Positions 8,775 to 18,227 of a stretch of 64,000 nt of DNA are shown here, piece by piece. This DNA comes from Amycolatopsis sp. DSM 110486. GTDB lineage: Bacteria > Actinomycetota > Actinomycetes > Mycobacteriales > Pseudonocardiaceae. Every line of letters starts with the position of its first letter. Within the stretch, counting starts at the first letter, position 1. Position numbers and translations under genes: made by a program. The stretch spans positions 10,893,131-10,957,130 of the forward strand of contig NZ_CP080519.1 in assembly GCF_019468465.1 (NCBI RefSeq), given 5' to 3'. The notes below the pieces were generated by a model. That model did no database searches. It worked only from the letters and a program-made list of their open reading frames with translations, and was not told the DNA's origin.

Positions 8775-10415
8775 CTACTTCACGCCGGTCAGGAACTTCG
8801 CGCCGAGTGTGACGGCGGGGCCGGAGTCGTTTCCGCCCTCCAGGAACACACAGAACGCGACGTCTCCGCGATAGCCCACGAACCAGCCGTGCGCTTCGGC
8901 GCCGTCACCGAACTGCGCGGTGCCGGTCTTGCCGTAGACCGTGCCCGAGCGCGCCAGTCCGGTCGCGGTGCCGCCCGTGACGACCTCGCGCATCATCGCG
9001 CGCACCGAGGCCAGCACGCTCGCCGACGGCGCGTGGTAGCCGTCGTTGACGGTCGTGGCCGACGAGGCGTCCAGCCACAGCTTCGGCGTCACCGCCTTGC
9101 CCGCGGCCACCGTCGCGGCCATCACCGCCTCGCCGAACGGGCTCACCTGCACGGTGCCCTGGCCGATGCCGTCCTCCACCTGCTCATCGGCGCTGCCGGC
9201 GGCGCCGACCTTGCCCATCTCGGTGGTGAGGCCGGGGATGTCGAAGTCGGCGTTGAGGCCGTACTGGCTCGCGGCTTTGGCCAACGCGTCCGGCGGCAGC
9301 TGCGAGGCGAGCTGGCCGAACGAGGTGTTGCACGAATGCGCGAACGCGCGGTGCACGGTGGTGGTGCCGAGGTCGAAGCCCTCGTTGGAGATCGTGCGGG
9401 TGCCGATCCGCGCGGTGAGCGGGCACGCCACCTGCGAGTCTTTGGTGACGATGCCGGCCTCCAGGGCCGCCGTCGCGGTCGCGATCTTGAACGTCGAACC
9501 CGGCGCGTACAGGCCGTTCAGCGCCGAGGGACTCGTGCCCGCAGCGGCGTTCTGCGCCACCGCCAGCACCCCGCCGTTGGAGGGCTGGATCGCCACGATC
9601 ACGGCCTTGCCGCGGTAGGAGTCGACGGCCGACTGGGCCGCGTTCTGCACGGAGACGCTCACCGTGGACTTCACCGCCTGCTGCCCGCTCTCGGTCTTGC
9701 CGTAGAGCGTTTCCAGCGCCTTGCCCGCGGTGTCGACCCGCTGGACCGCGAAGGTGTCGGACGGCGCCGACGTGCCCTGCCCGGTCAGCGCCTGCGTCAG
9801 CAACGGAAACTTCGCGGCAGGATCGAGGTGCGTGCCACCCGGCCCGCTGATGACCACCGGCTTGCCGTCGCGATCCACCACGGCGGCCTCGTCGGCCGCC
9901 GCGGTCGCGATCACGAGCCGCTGGCCGGCCTGCAGCTTCGGGTGCAGCGAGGCGGGCGTCCAGTGCACCCGCCAGCTGTCGCCGGACTTCACCACATCGA
10001 AGCTGCCGCTGTAGGACCAGACGTGGCCGGGGCCGAGGTTCCAGGTGAGCGTGTAGCTCGCGGCCGTCTTCGTCGCGGCCGCGGCGGCGGGCTCGACCTT
10101 GTCGACCTTGGCCTGCACGTCCTGCGGCTTGAGCGTGTACCAGGCGTCGCGCAGCGCGGCGGCCGCGTCGTGCGGGTTGTCGGTGAGCAGGCTGGCCTCG
10201 TCGGTCTGGTTGCCCGCGAAGTCCTTCAGGTACAGCTGCGCCGCCGACGTCGGATCCGGGGCGACCGGTCCCGCCGCGACCGAGCTCTCGGTCGGCTCGG
10301 CGGCCGCCTCGGGTGCCGGCGAACCACCGGTCAGCAATACCACCGCCGCGACGACGATCGCGACCATGGCGACCGCGCCCCCGATGAGGACGGCTCTCTT
10401 TCCGGCAGGACTCAC
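8775..10415 (-). CDS. Class B penicillin-binding protein with NTF2-like (MecA-N) domain
   Basis: 546 residues. After a signal anchor (VLIGGAVAMVAIVVAAVVLL) comes an NTF2-like MecA-N domain around residues 50-160, then a dimerisation region and a transpeptidase domain. Active-site motifs are STFK near 307, SCN near 361 and KTG near 495, all intact, so it should be an active D,D-transpeptidase acting on periplasmic peptidoglycan. MecA-N-type PBPs are often low-affinity for beta-lactams; whether this one is cannot be judged from sequence. The GTG at 10415 has GGGGGAGAG seven bases upstream. A TTG at 10484 would add 23 residues and lacks such a site. It sits alone, not in the dcw cluster. Confidence 0.92.
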   Translation of the reverse strand: MSPAGKRAVLIGGAVAMVAIVVAAVVLLTGGSPAPEAAAEPTESSVAAGPVAPDPTSAAQLYLKDFAGNQTDEASLLTDNPHDAAAALRDAWYTLKPQDVQAKVDKVEPAAAAATKTAASYTLTWNLGPGHVWSYSGSFDVVKSGDSWRVHWTPASLHPKLQAGQRLVIATAAADEAAVVDRDGKPVVISGPGGTHLDPAAKFPLLTQALTGQGTSAPSDTFAVQRVDTAGKALETLYGKTESGQQAVKSTVSVSVQNAAQSAVDSYRGKAVIVAIQPSNGGVLAVAQNAAAGTSPSALNGLYAPGSTFKIATATAALEAGIVTKDSQVACPLTARIGTRTISNEGFDLGTTTVHRAFAHSCNTSFGQLASQLPPDALAKAASQYGLNADFDIPGLTTEMGKVGAAGSADEQVEDGIGQGTVQVSPFGEAVMAATVAAGKAVTPKLWLDASSATTVNDGYHAPSASVLASVRAMMREVVTGGTATGLARSGTVYGKTGTAQFGDGAEAHGWFVGYRGDVAFCVFLEGGNDSGPAVTLGAKFLTGVK

Positions 10416-10553
10416 TTGCGACTCTCCCCCAGGCCCGTGCGACGTGCGCGCACCCGGCCCAGCTTGCCCATCGCTGACGGACAAGAGGCGTTACAGGTGA
10501 GAAAGCGGCCGTCCCGACGCTGATTCGTGATCAACGCCGGGACGGCCGGTTCA

Positions 10554-13500
10554 CTACGCCTTCTCCACTGCGACGCGGACCTTCACGCCGTCGCCGACGG
10601 TGCCCTCGAAGCCCTCCGGCGCGTCGCCGTAGGTCACCGACGTGGCCAGCGTTTCCGAGGCCACGAACTCCTCGAACTTCTTCACCGCGGCCACGACCTC
10701 GTCCGGCGCGTCGATCGTGAGCGCGATGCGGTCGGACACGTCGAGGCCGGCCTCGCGGCGGGCCTGCTGCACCACGCGCACCAGGTCACGGGCGATGCCC
10801 TCGTCGGCCAGGTCGGCCGTGACCTCGGTGTCGAGCTGCACCAGCCCGCTGCCGCCCGGCAGCTCGGCCGCCGCGCCGCCATCCTTGGCCACCAGGCGCC
10901 GCTCGTACTCGCCTTCGAGCAGCTCGACGCCTGCCGCCACCACGGCGCCGCCCGGGTTCGTCGTCCAGTCGCCGGCCTTCACGGCCTTGATGACCTTCTG
11001 CACGTCCTTGCCCAGCCGCGGCCCGGCCGCCCGCGCGTTCACGGCGACCTCGAACGAGCCGTGCGCCGCGACGTCGGTGGTCAGCTCGACCGACTTCACG
11101 TTCACCTCGTCGCGCAGGATGTCGGTGAACTCGCGCAGCGCCTCCACGTCCTCGGCCGCGACCAGCAGCTTCGCCAGCGGCAGCCGCACGCGCAGCTTGT
11201 TGGCCTTGCGCAGCGAGAGCGCCGTCGACGCCACCTGCCGCACGCGGTCCATGGCCGTGACCAGCGCCGCGTCGGCCGGCAGGTCGAGCGAGCTCGGCCA
11301 GTCGGTCAGGTGCACCGAACGGCCGCCGGTGAGGCCGCGCCACACCGTCTCGGTCGTGAGCGGCAGCAGCGGCGCGACGACACGGGAGGTCACCTCGAGC
11401 ACCGTGTGCAGCGTGTCGATCGCGTCCTGGTCACCCGCCCAGAACCGGTCGCGCGAACGGCGCACGTACCAGTTCGTGAGCACCTCCAGGAAGTCGCGCA
11501 CGGTCTGGCACGCGCCGGCGATGTCGTAGTTGTCCAGCGCGTACTCGACGTCCGTCACCAGCTCGTGGGTCTTCGCGAGCACGTAGCGGTCGAGCAGGTG
11601 CGCCGAATCCGTACGCCACCGGCCTTCCACGCCCTCGGCATTGGCGTAGAGGGCGAGGAAGTAGTACGAGTTCCACAGCGGCAGCACGGCCTGGCGCACC
11701 GCGTCGCGGATGCCCCGGTCGGTGACGACGAGGTTGCCGCCGCGCAGGATCGGGCTCGCCATGAGGTACCACCGCATGGCGTCGGACCCGTCGCGGTCGA
11801 ACACCTCGGTCACGTCCGGGTAGTTCCGCAGCGACTTCGACATCTTCTGCCCGTCGGAGCCGAGCACGATGCCGTGGCTGATGCAGGTGCGGAACGCGGG
11901 CCGGTCGAACAACGCCGTCGCGAGCACGTGCAGCAGGTAGAACCAGCCGCGCGTCTGCCCGATGTACTCCACGATGAAGTCGCTCGGGTAGTGGTGCTCG
12001 AACCACTCGGCGTTCTCGAACGGGTAGTGCACCTGGGCATACGGCATCGAGCCCGAGTCGAACCACACGTCGAGCACCTCGGGCACGCGGCGCATGGTCG
12101 AGTTCCCGGTCGGGTCGTCCGGGTTCGGCCGGGTCAGCTCGTCGATGTACGGGCGGTGCAGGTTGTCCAGCCGCACCCCGAAATCGCGCTCGAGGTCGTC
12201 AAGGGAGCCGTAGACGTCGGTGCGCGGGTAGGTCGGGTCGTCCGACTGCCACACCGGGATCGGCGAACCCCAGTAGCGGTTGCGGGAGATCGACCAGTCG
12301 CGGGCGTTCTCCAGCCACTTGCCGAACTGGCCGTCCTTGACGTTGTCCGGGTACCACGTGATCTGCTGGTTGAGCTCGACCATGCGGTCCTTGAACTGCG
12401 TCACCGCGACGAACCACGACGACACCGCGCGGTAGATCAGCGGGTTGCGGCAGCGCCAGCAGTGCGGATACGGGTGCTCGTAAGTCTCGTGGCGCAACAG
12501 GATCGGGCTCTGCTGCGCGGCGGAACCCGTGCCGTTCTTGAGGTCGCGGATGATGTTCGGATTGGCCTCGAACACCTGCTGGCCCTCGTAGTCGGGCACG
12601 GTCGCGTCGAAGCGGCCGCGCGCGTCGACCGGGGTTGCCGGCGTGATGCCCGCGGCGTCGGTGACGACCTTGTCCTCTTCACCGTAGGCGGGCGCGATGT
12701 GCACGACGCCGGTGCCGTCTTCGGTCGTGACGTAGCCCGCCGACAGGACCCGGTGCGCGTTCTCCCGGCCGAGGAAGTACGGGAACGGTGGGGCGTAACG
12801 GTTTCCGAGCAGCTCCGCACCGGTGTAGTGCGCCACGACCGCGAGCTCTTCGCCGAGCTCGCGCGCGTACGCGCCGACGCGGGCTTCGGCGAGGAGGAAC
12901 CGCTTGCCGGGGAAGTTCTCGCTCTCCACCACGACGTAGCGAACCTCGGGGTGCACGGCGGTGGCGAGGTTCGAGGGCAGCGTCCACGGCGTGGTCGTCC
13001 AGATGAGCAGGTACGTGCCGTCGAGCTCGTTCCCGTTGCCCTCCAAGCGGAACCCGACCGTGACGGCCGGGTCCTGGCGGGTGCGGTAGACGTCGTCGTC
13101 CATGCGCAGCTCGTGGTTGGACAGCGGCGTCTCGTCGCGCCAGCAGTAGGGCAGCACGCGGTAGCCCTCGTACACCAGCCCCTTGTCCCACAGCTGCTTG
13201 AACGCCCAGATGACCGACTCCATGTAGGGCAGGTCGAGCGTCTTGTAGTCGTTGTCGAAGTCGACCCAGCGCGCCTGGCGGGTGACGTACTCCTCCCACT
13301 CCTTGGTGTAGCGCAGCACGGACTCGCGGGAGGCGTCGTTGAACTTGGCGACCCCCATCGCCTCGATCTCTTCCTTCTCCGTGATGCCGAGCTGGCGCAT
13401 CGCCTCGAGCTCGGCGGGCAGGCCGTGGGTGTCCCAGCCGAACCGGCGGTCGACGTGCTTGCCCTTCATCGTCTGGTAGCGCGGGACGATGTCCTTCACG

Positions 13501-13724
13501 TACCCGGTGAGCAGGTGCCCGTAGTGCGGCAGGCCGTTGGCGAAGGGCGGGCCGTCGTAGAACACGTACTCGTTGTCGCCGTTCGCCCCGGCCGGGCGCG
13601 CGTCGATCGAGGCCTGGAACGTCCGGTCGGTCTCCCAGTACTCGAGCACGCGCTGCTCCAGTGCGGGGAACGACGGCTGGGCCGGGACCGACGTCTCGCC
13701 GTCCACCTGGGCCTTCGGGTACAT
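10554..13724 (-). CDS. ileS: Isoleucyl-tRNA synthetase
   Basis: 1056 residues, a normal length for the long actinobacterial type. It charges tRNA-Ile in the cytoplasm. The class I signature HYGH is at residues 67-70 and KMSKS near 625. The editing domain lies between them, with a Cys-rich HCWRCRNP element near residue 415. An anticodon-binding domain and C-terminal extension follow. A T-box leader with an Ile specifier controls it. AAGGAG lies about 9 bases before the ATG. It is transcribed away from the dcw genes, and the MFS gene ends just upstream of its leader. Confidence 0.98.
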   Translation of the reverse strand: MYPKAQVDGETSVPAQPSFPALEQRVLEYWETDRTFQASIDARPAGANGDNEYVFYDGPPFANGLPHYGHLLTGYVKDIVPRYQTMKGKHVDRRFGWDTHGLPAELEAMRQLGITEKEEIEAMGVAKFNDASRESVLRYTKEWEEYVTRQARWVDFDNDYKTLDLPYMESVIWAFKQLWDKGLVYEGYRVLPYCWRDETPLSNHELRMDDDVYRTRQDPAVTVGFRLEGNGNELDGTYLLIWTTTPWTLPSNLATAVHPEVRYVVVESENFPGKRFLLAEARVGAYARELGEELAVVAHYTGAELLGNRYAPPFPYFLGRENAHRVLSAGYVTTEDGTGVVHIAPAYGEEDKVVTDAAGITPATPVDARGRFDATVPDYEGQQVFEANPNIIRDLKNGTGSAAQQSPILLRHETYEHPYPHCWRCRNPLIYRAVSSWFVAVTQFKDRMVELNQQITWYPDNVKDGQFGKWLENARDWSISRNRYWGSPIPVWQSDDPTYPRTDVYGSLDDLERDFGVRLDNLHRPYIDELTRPNPDDPTGNSTMRRVPEVLDVWFDSGSMPYAQVHYPFENAEWFEHHYPSDFIVEYIGQTRGWFYLLHVLATALFDRPAFRTCISHGIVLGSDGQKMSKSLRNYPDVTEVFDRDGSDAMRWYLMASPILRGGNLVVTDRGIRDAVRQAVLPLWNSYYFLALYANAEGVEGRWRTDSAHLLDRYVLAKTHELVTDVEYALDNYDIAGACQTVRDFLEVLTNWYVRRSRDRFWAGDQDAIDTLHTVLEVTSRVVAPLLPLTTETVWRGLTGGRSVHLTDWPSSLDLPADAALVTAMDRVRQVASTALSLRKANKLRVRLPLAKLLVAAEDVEALREFTDILRDEVNVKSVELTTDVAAHGSFEVAVNARAAGPRLGKDVQKVIKAVKAGDWTTNPGGAVVAAGVELLEGEYERRLVAKDGGAAAELPGGSGLVQLDTEVTADLADEGIARDLVRVVQQARREAGLDVSDRIALTIDAPDEVVAAVKKFEEFVASETLATSVTYGDAPEGFEGTVGDGVKVRVAVEKA

Positions 13725-13729
13725 CGGGG

Positions 13730-13955
13730 TGCGCTCCTTGCGTTCGTCGCTCGCGTACGGACGACCGGTGCCTACCGGTCACCCACACGGGGACGAGACG
13801 CTCGCGCGTCACGCGGTACCACCCCGCTTGCCCGGCGTTCGTACTGCCGGGCCACTCGTTCATCGGCTGTGACGGGCCGCCCCGTCCGGGTCTACTGGGG
13901 ACGCACGCGCCCCGTTCTTCCGGAGGCTCCCCGGTGATGGCCGGATCGACGCCTT
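13730..13955 (-). ncRNA. T-box riboswitch of ileS (ultrashort stem I type)
   Basis: The minus-strand leader contains the T-box sequence GGGGTGGTACCGCG at about 13811-13825. Its TGGT would pair with the ACCA end of uncharged tRNA-Ile. Upstream, GGCCATCACCGGGGAGCC carries an ATC isoleucine codon (complement of 13936-13938) as the probable specifier. The next bases, CTCCGGAAGAACGG, are typical of the short stem I form of actinobacterial ileS leaders. The 3' part leads into AAGGAG before the ATG, so control is likely by exposing or hiding the ribosome site rather than by transcription termination. This is inferred from the known group. Confidence 0.88.
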
Positions 13956-13967
13956 ACTGGTACCAGG

Positions 13968-15311
13968 TTAGCCCGGGCGCGCAACCGCGTTTGCGGTGGC
14001 CCGGGGTCCGGTCGTGACGGCGGCGAGGGCCGCGGCGGCGAGCCACAGCGCGGCGGCGATGACGCCGAGGGTGTGGAGGCCGTGGACGAAGGCCGGGTGG
14101 TTCGCCGGATCTCCCGCGACGGCGCCGAAAACGGCGACGCCCAGGGCTCCGGCGGCTTGGCGGGCGGCGTTGTTGACGCCGCCGGCGATGCCCGCGCGTT
14201 CGGGAGGCGCGTCGGTGACGGCGGCCGTCACGACGGCGGCGGTGAGCAGGCCCATGCCGGCGCCGAGGCCGAGGAGGGCGGGCAGGAGGGTGGGGTAGGT
14301 CGTCGCCGTGTCCACGCGCAGGAGTGCGCTGAGGCCGGCTGCGCCGAGGAGGAGTCCGGCGATGATCGGCGGGCGGGGGCCGAGTTTCGCGGTGAGGCGG
14401 CCGCTGAACGGGCCGAGCAGGACCAGTGGCAGGAAGAGCGGGAGCAGGGCGAGTCCTGCGTCGAGCGGTTTCAGGTGCAGCACGCTCTGCAGGTAAAGGG
14501 TGAAGACGAGGACCGCGCCGAGGCCGACGAAGTTCATGGCGGCGGAGATGGTCGTGGCGCCCGCCGTGCGGCGGGATTTGAGCAGGCCCAGGGGCAGCAT
14601 CGGGTCGGCGGAGCGATGCTCGACCACGACGAATGTCGCTGCTGCCGTCACAGCGATGACGGCGGCGACGGGCTGGCGTCCGATGACGGCGTAGACGCCG
14701 GCGCCGAGGGCGAGGGCGGCCGTGGTGGCGCCGGGCAGGTCGATGCGGCCGGGTGTGCGGGCGCCGGGTTGGACCAGCTTCCGGACGGCGAGCGCCGCCG
14801 CCAAGACGATCGGCACGTTGAGCAGGAAGACGGGCCGCCAGCCGGCAAGGGAGACGAGCACCCCGCCGAGCAGCGGGCCGGCGGGCAAGGCGAGCGCTGA
14901 CACGCCGGCCCAGATGCCGAGGGCGCGGGCTCGGGTGCTGGGATCCGGGCACTGCTGGTTGATCACGGCGAGCGTGCCCGGCAGCAGCAGCGCGGCACCG
15001 ATCCCCTGGACGGCCCGGGCGGCGATCAGCCAGGACGCGGACTGGGCGAACCCGCACGCGGCGGACGCGACGCCGAACACCGCCAGCCCCGTGAGCACCA
15101 CGCCGCGGTGGCCGAGGACGTCGCCCAGCGCGCCACCCGCGAGCAGCAACGCCGCGAGGACGACGGAGTAGCCGTCCACGACCCATTGCAGCGCGGTCAG
15201 TCCTGCGTGGAGCTGCTCGCCGAGGGTGGGGAGGGCGACGTTGACGACGGTGACGTCGAGCTGCACCAGGAACATCCCGGTGCACAGGGTGATCAGGAGC
15301 GCCGGTCTCAT
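13968..15311 (-). CDS. MFS drug-efflux transporter (DHA2-like)
   Basis: 447 residues with about 12-14 predicted helices. The DHA2-type motif RAVQGIGAALLLPGTLAVI is near residue 115, and LDVTVVNVALPTL at the N-terminus carries the Asp typical of H+-coupled multidrug exporters. The start is the ATG at 15311; upstream sequence in the same frame is not membrane-like. It is divergent from an ArsR-like regulator, with only 66 bp between the starts. The intergenic palindrome GTCCAGTGGAC at 15315-15325 is a good operator candidate. The pump probably exports a compound sensed by that regulator. Substrate unknown. Confidence 0.9.
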   Translation of the reverse strand: MRPALLITLCTGMFLVQLDVTVVNVALPTLGEQLHAGLTALQWVVDGYSVVLAALLLAGGALGDVLGHRGVVLTGLAVFGVASAACGFAQSASWLIAARAVQGIGAALLLPGTLAVINQQCPDPSTRARALGIWAGVSALALPAGPLLGGVLVSLAGWRPVFLLNVPIVLAAALAVRKLVQPGARTPGRIDLPGATTAALALGAGVYAVIGRQPVAAVIAVTAAATFVVVEHRSADPMLPLGLLKSRRTAGATTISAAMNFVGLGAVLVFTLYLQSVLHLKPLDAGLALLPLFLPLVLLGPFSGRLTAKLGPRPPIIAGLLLGAAGLSALLRVDTATTYPTLLPALLGLGAGMGLLTAAVVTAAVTDAPPERAGIAGGVNNAARQAAGALGVAVFGAVAGDPANHPAFVHGLHTLGVIAAALWLAAAALAAVTTGPRATANAVARPG

Positions 15312-15314
15312 GGT

Positions 15315-15325
15315 GTCCAGTGGAC
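15315..15325. promoter_or_regulatory. Candidate operator between MFS pump and ArsR-like regulator
   Basis: GTCCAGTGGAC is a perfect 11-base palindrome four bases upstream of the MFS ATG. A second partial inverted repeat, CTTCC with GGAAG, lies close by at about 15336-15354. Placement between two divergent genes, one a winged-helix regulator, makes this a reasonable binding site. No footprint can be inferred from sequence. Confidence 0.4.
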
Positions 15326-15377
15326 CCCGTGGACGCTTCCGTCGCGGTGGAAGTGTCGCGGGTGCACCCTGGACGTC

Positions 15378-16115
15378 GTGGACGGAGACGCAGACATCGC
15401 CGCGACCGCGGCCCTCTTCGCCGACCCGGCGAGGGTCCGCGTGCTGCTTGCCCTCGGCGACGGCCGCGCGCTGGCCGCGTCGGTGCTGGCCGCCGAGGCG
15501 GGCCTGTCGGCCCAGGGCGCGAGCTCCCACCTGGCCAAGCTGCTGGACGCGGGGCTCGTCACGGCCGAACGCTCCGGCCGGCACCGCTTCTACCGTCTCG
15601 CCGGCCCGGCCCCGGAGCTGTTGGAGACGCTGGCGCGGTTCTCCCCGCCGCGACCGGTCCGTTCGCTGCGCGAAGGCACGCGGGCGGCCGCGTTGCGCAC
15701 GGCGCGGACTTGCTACGACCACGTCGCCGGTCAGCTTGGCGTCGCCATCACGGCGGCCCTGGTTTCGCACGGCGCACTGATCACTGTGGACGGTGACCCG
15801 AGCACTGCGCGTCGGCCGGGTGACCGGATTTCCGCGCAGCTACGGGATCATCCGTATGCGTTGGGGCCTGCGGCTCCGACGGTGTTCACTTCTTTGGGCG
15901 TCGATCTTGCGGCGGCATCCGCGGCGCGGCGGCCGTTGTTGCGCTTCTGTCTGGATTGGAGCGAACAGCGGCACCACTTGGCGGGTGCGCTCGGTGCGGC
16001 CGTTGCGGAGCGGTTGTTGGACGCCGGCTGGCTGCGCCGCCGCACTCAGGCCCACCGCGCGGTCCGGCTGACGCCCGCGGGAAGCGCCGCGCTGGGCGAG
16101 ATTCTGGGGATTTAG
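15378..16115 (+). CDS. ArsR-like winged-helix transcriptional regulator
   Basis: 245 residues. The N-terminal winged helix (ALAASVLAAEAGLSAQGASS) is followed by CYDHVAGQLGVAITAAL and a C-terminal half ending in an Arg-rich winged-helix-like segment. The architecture is the same as the regulator at 8045-8731. The GTG start at 15378 has no clear ribosome site, so a leaderless transcript is possible. It is divergent from the MFS gene and probably represses it, being released by the pump's substrate. No metal-binding Cys pair is visible. Confidence 0.85.
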   Translation: MDGDADIAATAALFADPARVRVLLALGDGRALAASVLAAEAGLSAQGASSHLAKLLDAGLVTAERSGRHRFYRLAGPAPELLETLARFSPPRPVRSLREGTRAAALRTARTCYDHVAGQLGVAITAALVSHGALITVDGDPSTARRPGDRISAQLRDHPYALGPAAPTVFTSLGVDLAAASAARRPLLRFCLDWSEQRHHLAGALGAAVAERLLDAGWLRRRTQAHRAVRLTPAGSAALGEILGI

Positions 16116-16127
16116 CGGCGCGGCCGG

Positions 16128-16901
16128 TCAGCGGTGCGCGGCGGCGAGGACGGCGTCGGGACCGCAGCGCGCGCACGGGGTGAAGCCGAGCTGGCGCGCT
16201 TCGCCGACGCCGATGGGGATGGTGTCGCGGCCGGAGAGCCAGGGGCAGTCGACGAGGTGGTAGCGGGGGTACTCGTCGACCACCACGACCAAGTCCTCGA
16301 GCTCCTTGACGACCGCCAGGTCCTCGGCGCTCGTGTTTTCCTCGGCGGGCGGGGTTTCGCGGACGGGCGCCTTTTCGGTGGCGGACGCGGTCGCTGTCTC
16401 GGCCGTCCCGGCGGTAGCGGTAGCGGCCGTCGCAGCCGTCACGGCGGTCGCGGTTTCGGTGGTCGCGGCGGTCGCCGACTCGGCGGTCGCGGTCTCCTTG
16501 GCTGCGGAGGTGTCCGCAGTGGCATCGCTGTCTGCAGCGGCTCCGGCCGGCTGAGGCGCGGGCGCGGTTTCGGACTCCGCCTCCGGTGCCGGCTCGATCT
16601 CGGGCTCGGGCACGTCGGCCGGGTTGCCGAGCTCGCCCCTCGAAGGCAGCAGCGCGGTCTGCTCGGCGTCGAAGTTCTCGACCTTGGCGGCCTTCTCACC
16701 CACTCCGGCGTCCTCGACGGCCGCCTTGGCCTCGCCCGGCTCGGGGCGGTTGCGCCGCCGCAGCCAGTCCACGAGCAGGATCAGCCCGGCGAGCACCGAC
16801 AGGCCGATCGAGACCCACGCCCACAGCGAGCTTGCCGTGATGAGCGCCGTGACGAGCAGCGCGAGCGCCGCCAGCACCAGAACGAGGACGATGTAGAGCA
16901 C
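16128..16901 (-). CDS. Two-helix membrane protein with Ala/Thr-rich linker and Cys-rich C-terminal domain
   Basis: 257 residues. Two transmembrane helices (residues 2-22 and 29-46) are followed by WLRRRNRPEPGE, then an acidic Pro/Glu segment, an Ala/Thr/Glu low-complexity stretch (about 125-185), and a compact C-terminal domain. That domain contains YHLVDCPWLSG and FTPCARCGPD, three Cys and one His that could bind metal. The N-terminus and the place, the next gene downstream of wag31, fit the small membrane protein found after wag31 in mycobacteria (Rv2144c-like). The C-terminal extension is extra. GTG start. Function unknown. Confidence 0.75.
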   Translation of the reverse strand: MLYIVLVLVLAALALLVTALITASSLWAWVSIGLSVLAGLILLVDWLRRRNRPEPGEAKAAVEDAGVGEKAAKVENFDAEQTALLPSRGELGNPADVPEPEIEPAPEAESETAPAPQPAGAAADSDATADTSAAKETATAESATAATTETATAVTAATAATATAGTAETATASATEKAPVRETPPAEENTSAEDLAVVKELEDLVVVVDEYPRYHLVDCPWLSGRDTIPIGVGEARQLGFTPCARCGPDAVLAAAHR

Positions 16902-18227
16902 GCTGAATTACAGCACGCGAAACCCGGATCCCGGGACACGACCCGCCCACGCCGGGTACTGCACCGGCTGCATTCCGTGGCCACTCCACCGCCGCACCCG
17001 CCCCCAAGATCCACACCACCCTCAGCGACGACCACCCACCACTCACCCGCCGTCCCCCAGTCGCCAAGCGGTTGATCATTTGCGCCGAACCGCACAAACC
17101 GGCGATCCACCACAACACCGGACCGACCGGGCGCGCCGCTCCCGCCGGTGTTCGGCGCCACCGCGGACCGCGGGCGCCACCAGCTTCGCCGCACCAACCG
17201 GCAGCACCCCGAACTCGCCCGGCGGTCGAGTACTCGCGCCGAGCCACAGCGCCCGGGCCGGGCACAACCCGAATCAGCCAGGACACCGCCCCGGCCGGCC
17301 ACCGGGCGCGCGAGGCAAGCCGACCTGTGCCGGTCCGGCGCCGCCACCGACCACGGGTGCCACGACCACCCGCCAAGGAAGACCACTTTCACCCAGCCGC
17401 AAGACTCGCCCGGCGGTCGATCACCGGCGGCGGTGGCACCGCACCCGTCAAGCCCCGCTTGGGCGAGTCCTGCACGACCGCGACGGCACCTGGGGCGGGC
17501 ACGCCGCGCGAACCGGCTAACCCGATCACTCCACCCGCGCAGCTCCACCGGGTCGGGCGCGTGAGGCTGCCAGCCGCGACCTGCTTCGGCGACCCCTGCA
17601 CGGGCCCGCGACGGCACCTGGGTCGGGCGCAACGCCCGAACCGGCCAACCCGAACACTCCACCCGGCCGCACCCGACGAGCCGAAGCTCTCACGAGTCGG
17701 GTGCGTCGAGGGCACCTGCCGGCCGTGGGTCCCCGCGCTCGCCGAACCGGCCGGCTCCCAGCAACCGGCGCTCGCGAGTCGAGCGAGGCTCAGGTCACGG
17801 AAAGTCGGTCCGGACCCCGGGCGCGTCGGGCGCCGCCAAAGCGGACCGAGCGCACCCCGGTCTCGCAGAGCGCGAGCGGTCCGGCGCACTCCGTGCGCAC
17901 CACTCCGAACCAATACCGGAAAATCGCCAGGCCACACCGGAAAAACTCGCGATCAAGGTCGGCCCGAACGGGCAGTTTCCCGACCCAAAAGCCCACCCCG
18001 AAATTCACGCTCGCGACATTCCGTGCGCATTCCATCACCGAATGCGCAGGGGCATTCCGGGGCCGTCGAAAACGCCGATCACGAATTGCCACTGACTGAC
18101 TACCGAAAATGCGGAAACCGCAGGACGCCCGCCCTGTCGACGCGCATGACGAAGCCCCGCCGGATCCCGGGCAACCAGGATCAGGCGGGGCGTCAGCCAA
18201 GTCAGAGACTCAGACGAGCGAAGAACC
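16902..18227. other. 1.3-kb region without a convincing gene, holding degenerate repeats
   Basis: Long open frames exist on both strands, but all read as Arg/Pro/Gly-rich sequence with no recognisable domain, as expected from very GC-rich non-coding DNA. Two direct copies of a segment of roughly 95 bp lie at about 17446-17538 and 17567-17667, sharing CGACGGCACCTGGG and ACTCCACCCG with a period near 129 bp. The 17-mer ACTCGCCCGGCGGTCGA occurs at about 17213 and again at 17405. The part from 17880 to 18120 is noticeably less GC-rich. The wag31 terminator closes the region. Confidence 0.6.
18154..18191 (-). terminator. Hairpin terminator of wag31
   Basis: GCCCCGCCGGATCC pairs with GGATCAGGCGGGGC (13 of 14 positions) around a 10-base loop, 37 bp after the wag31 stop. 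There is no U-run, which is usual for actinobacterial hairpins. Confidence 0.75.

Noticed and set aside
10527..13937. Very long plus-strand open frame opposite ileS
   Set aside because: Antisense shadow of ileS in very GC-rich DNA; composition Arg/Val/His-rich, no domain.
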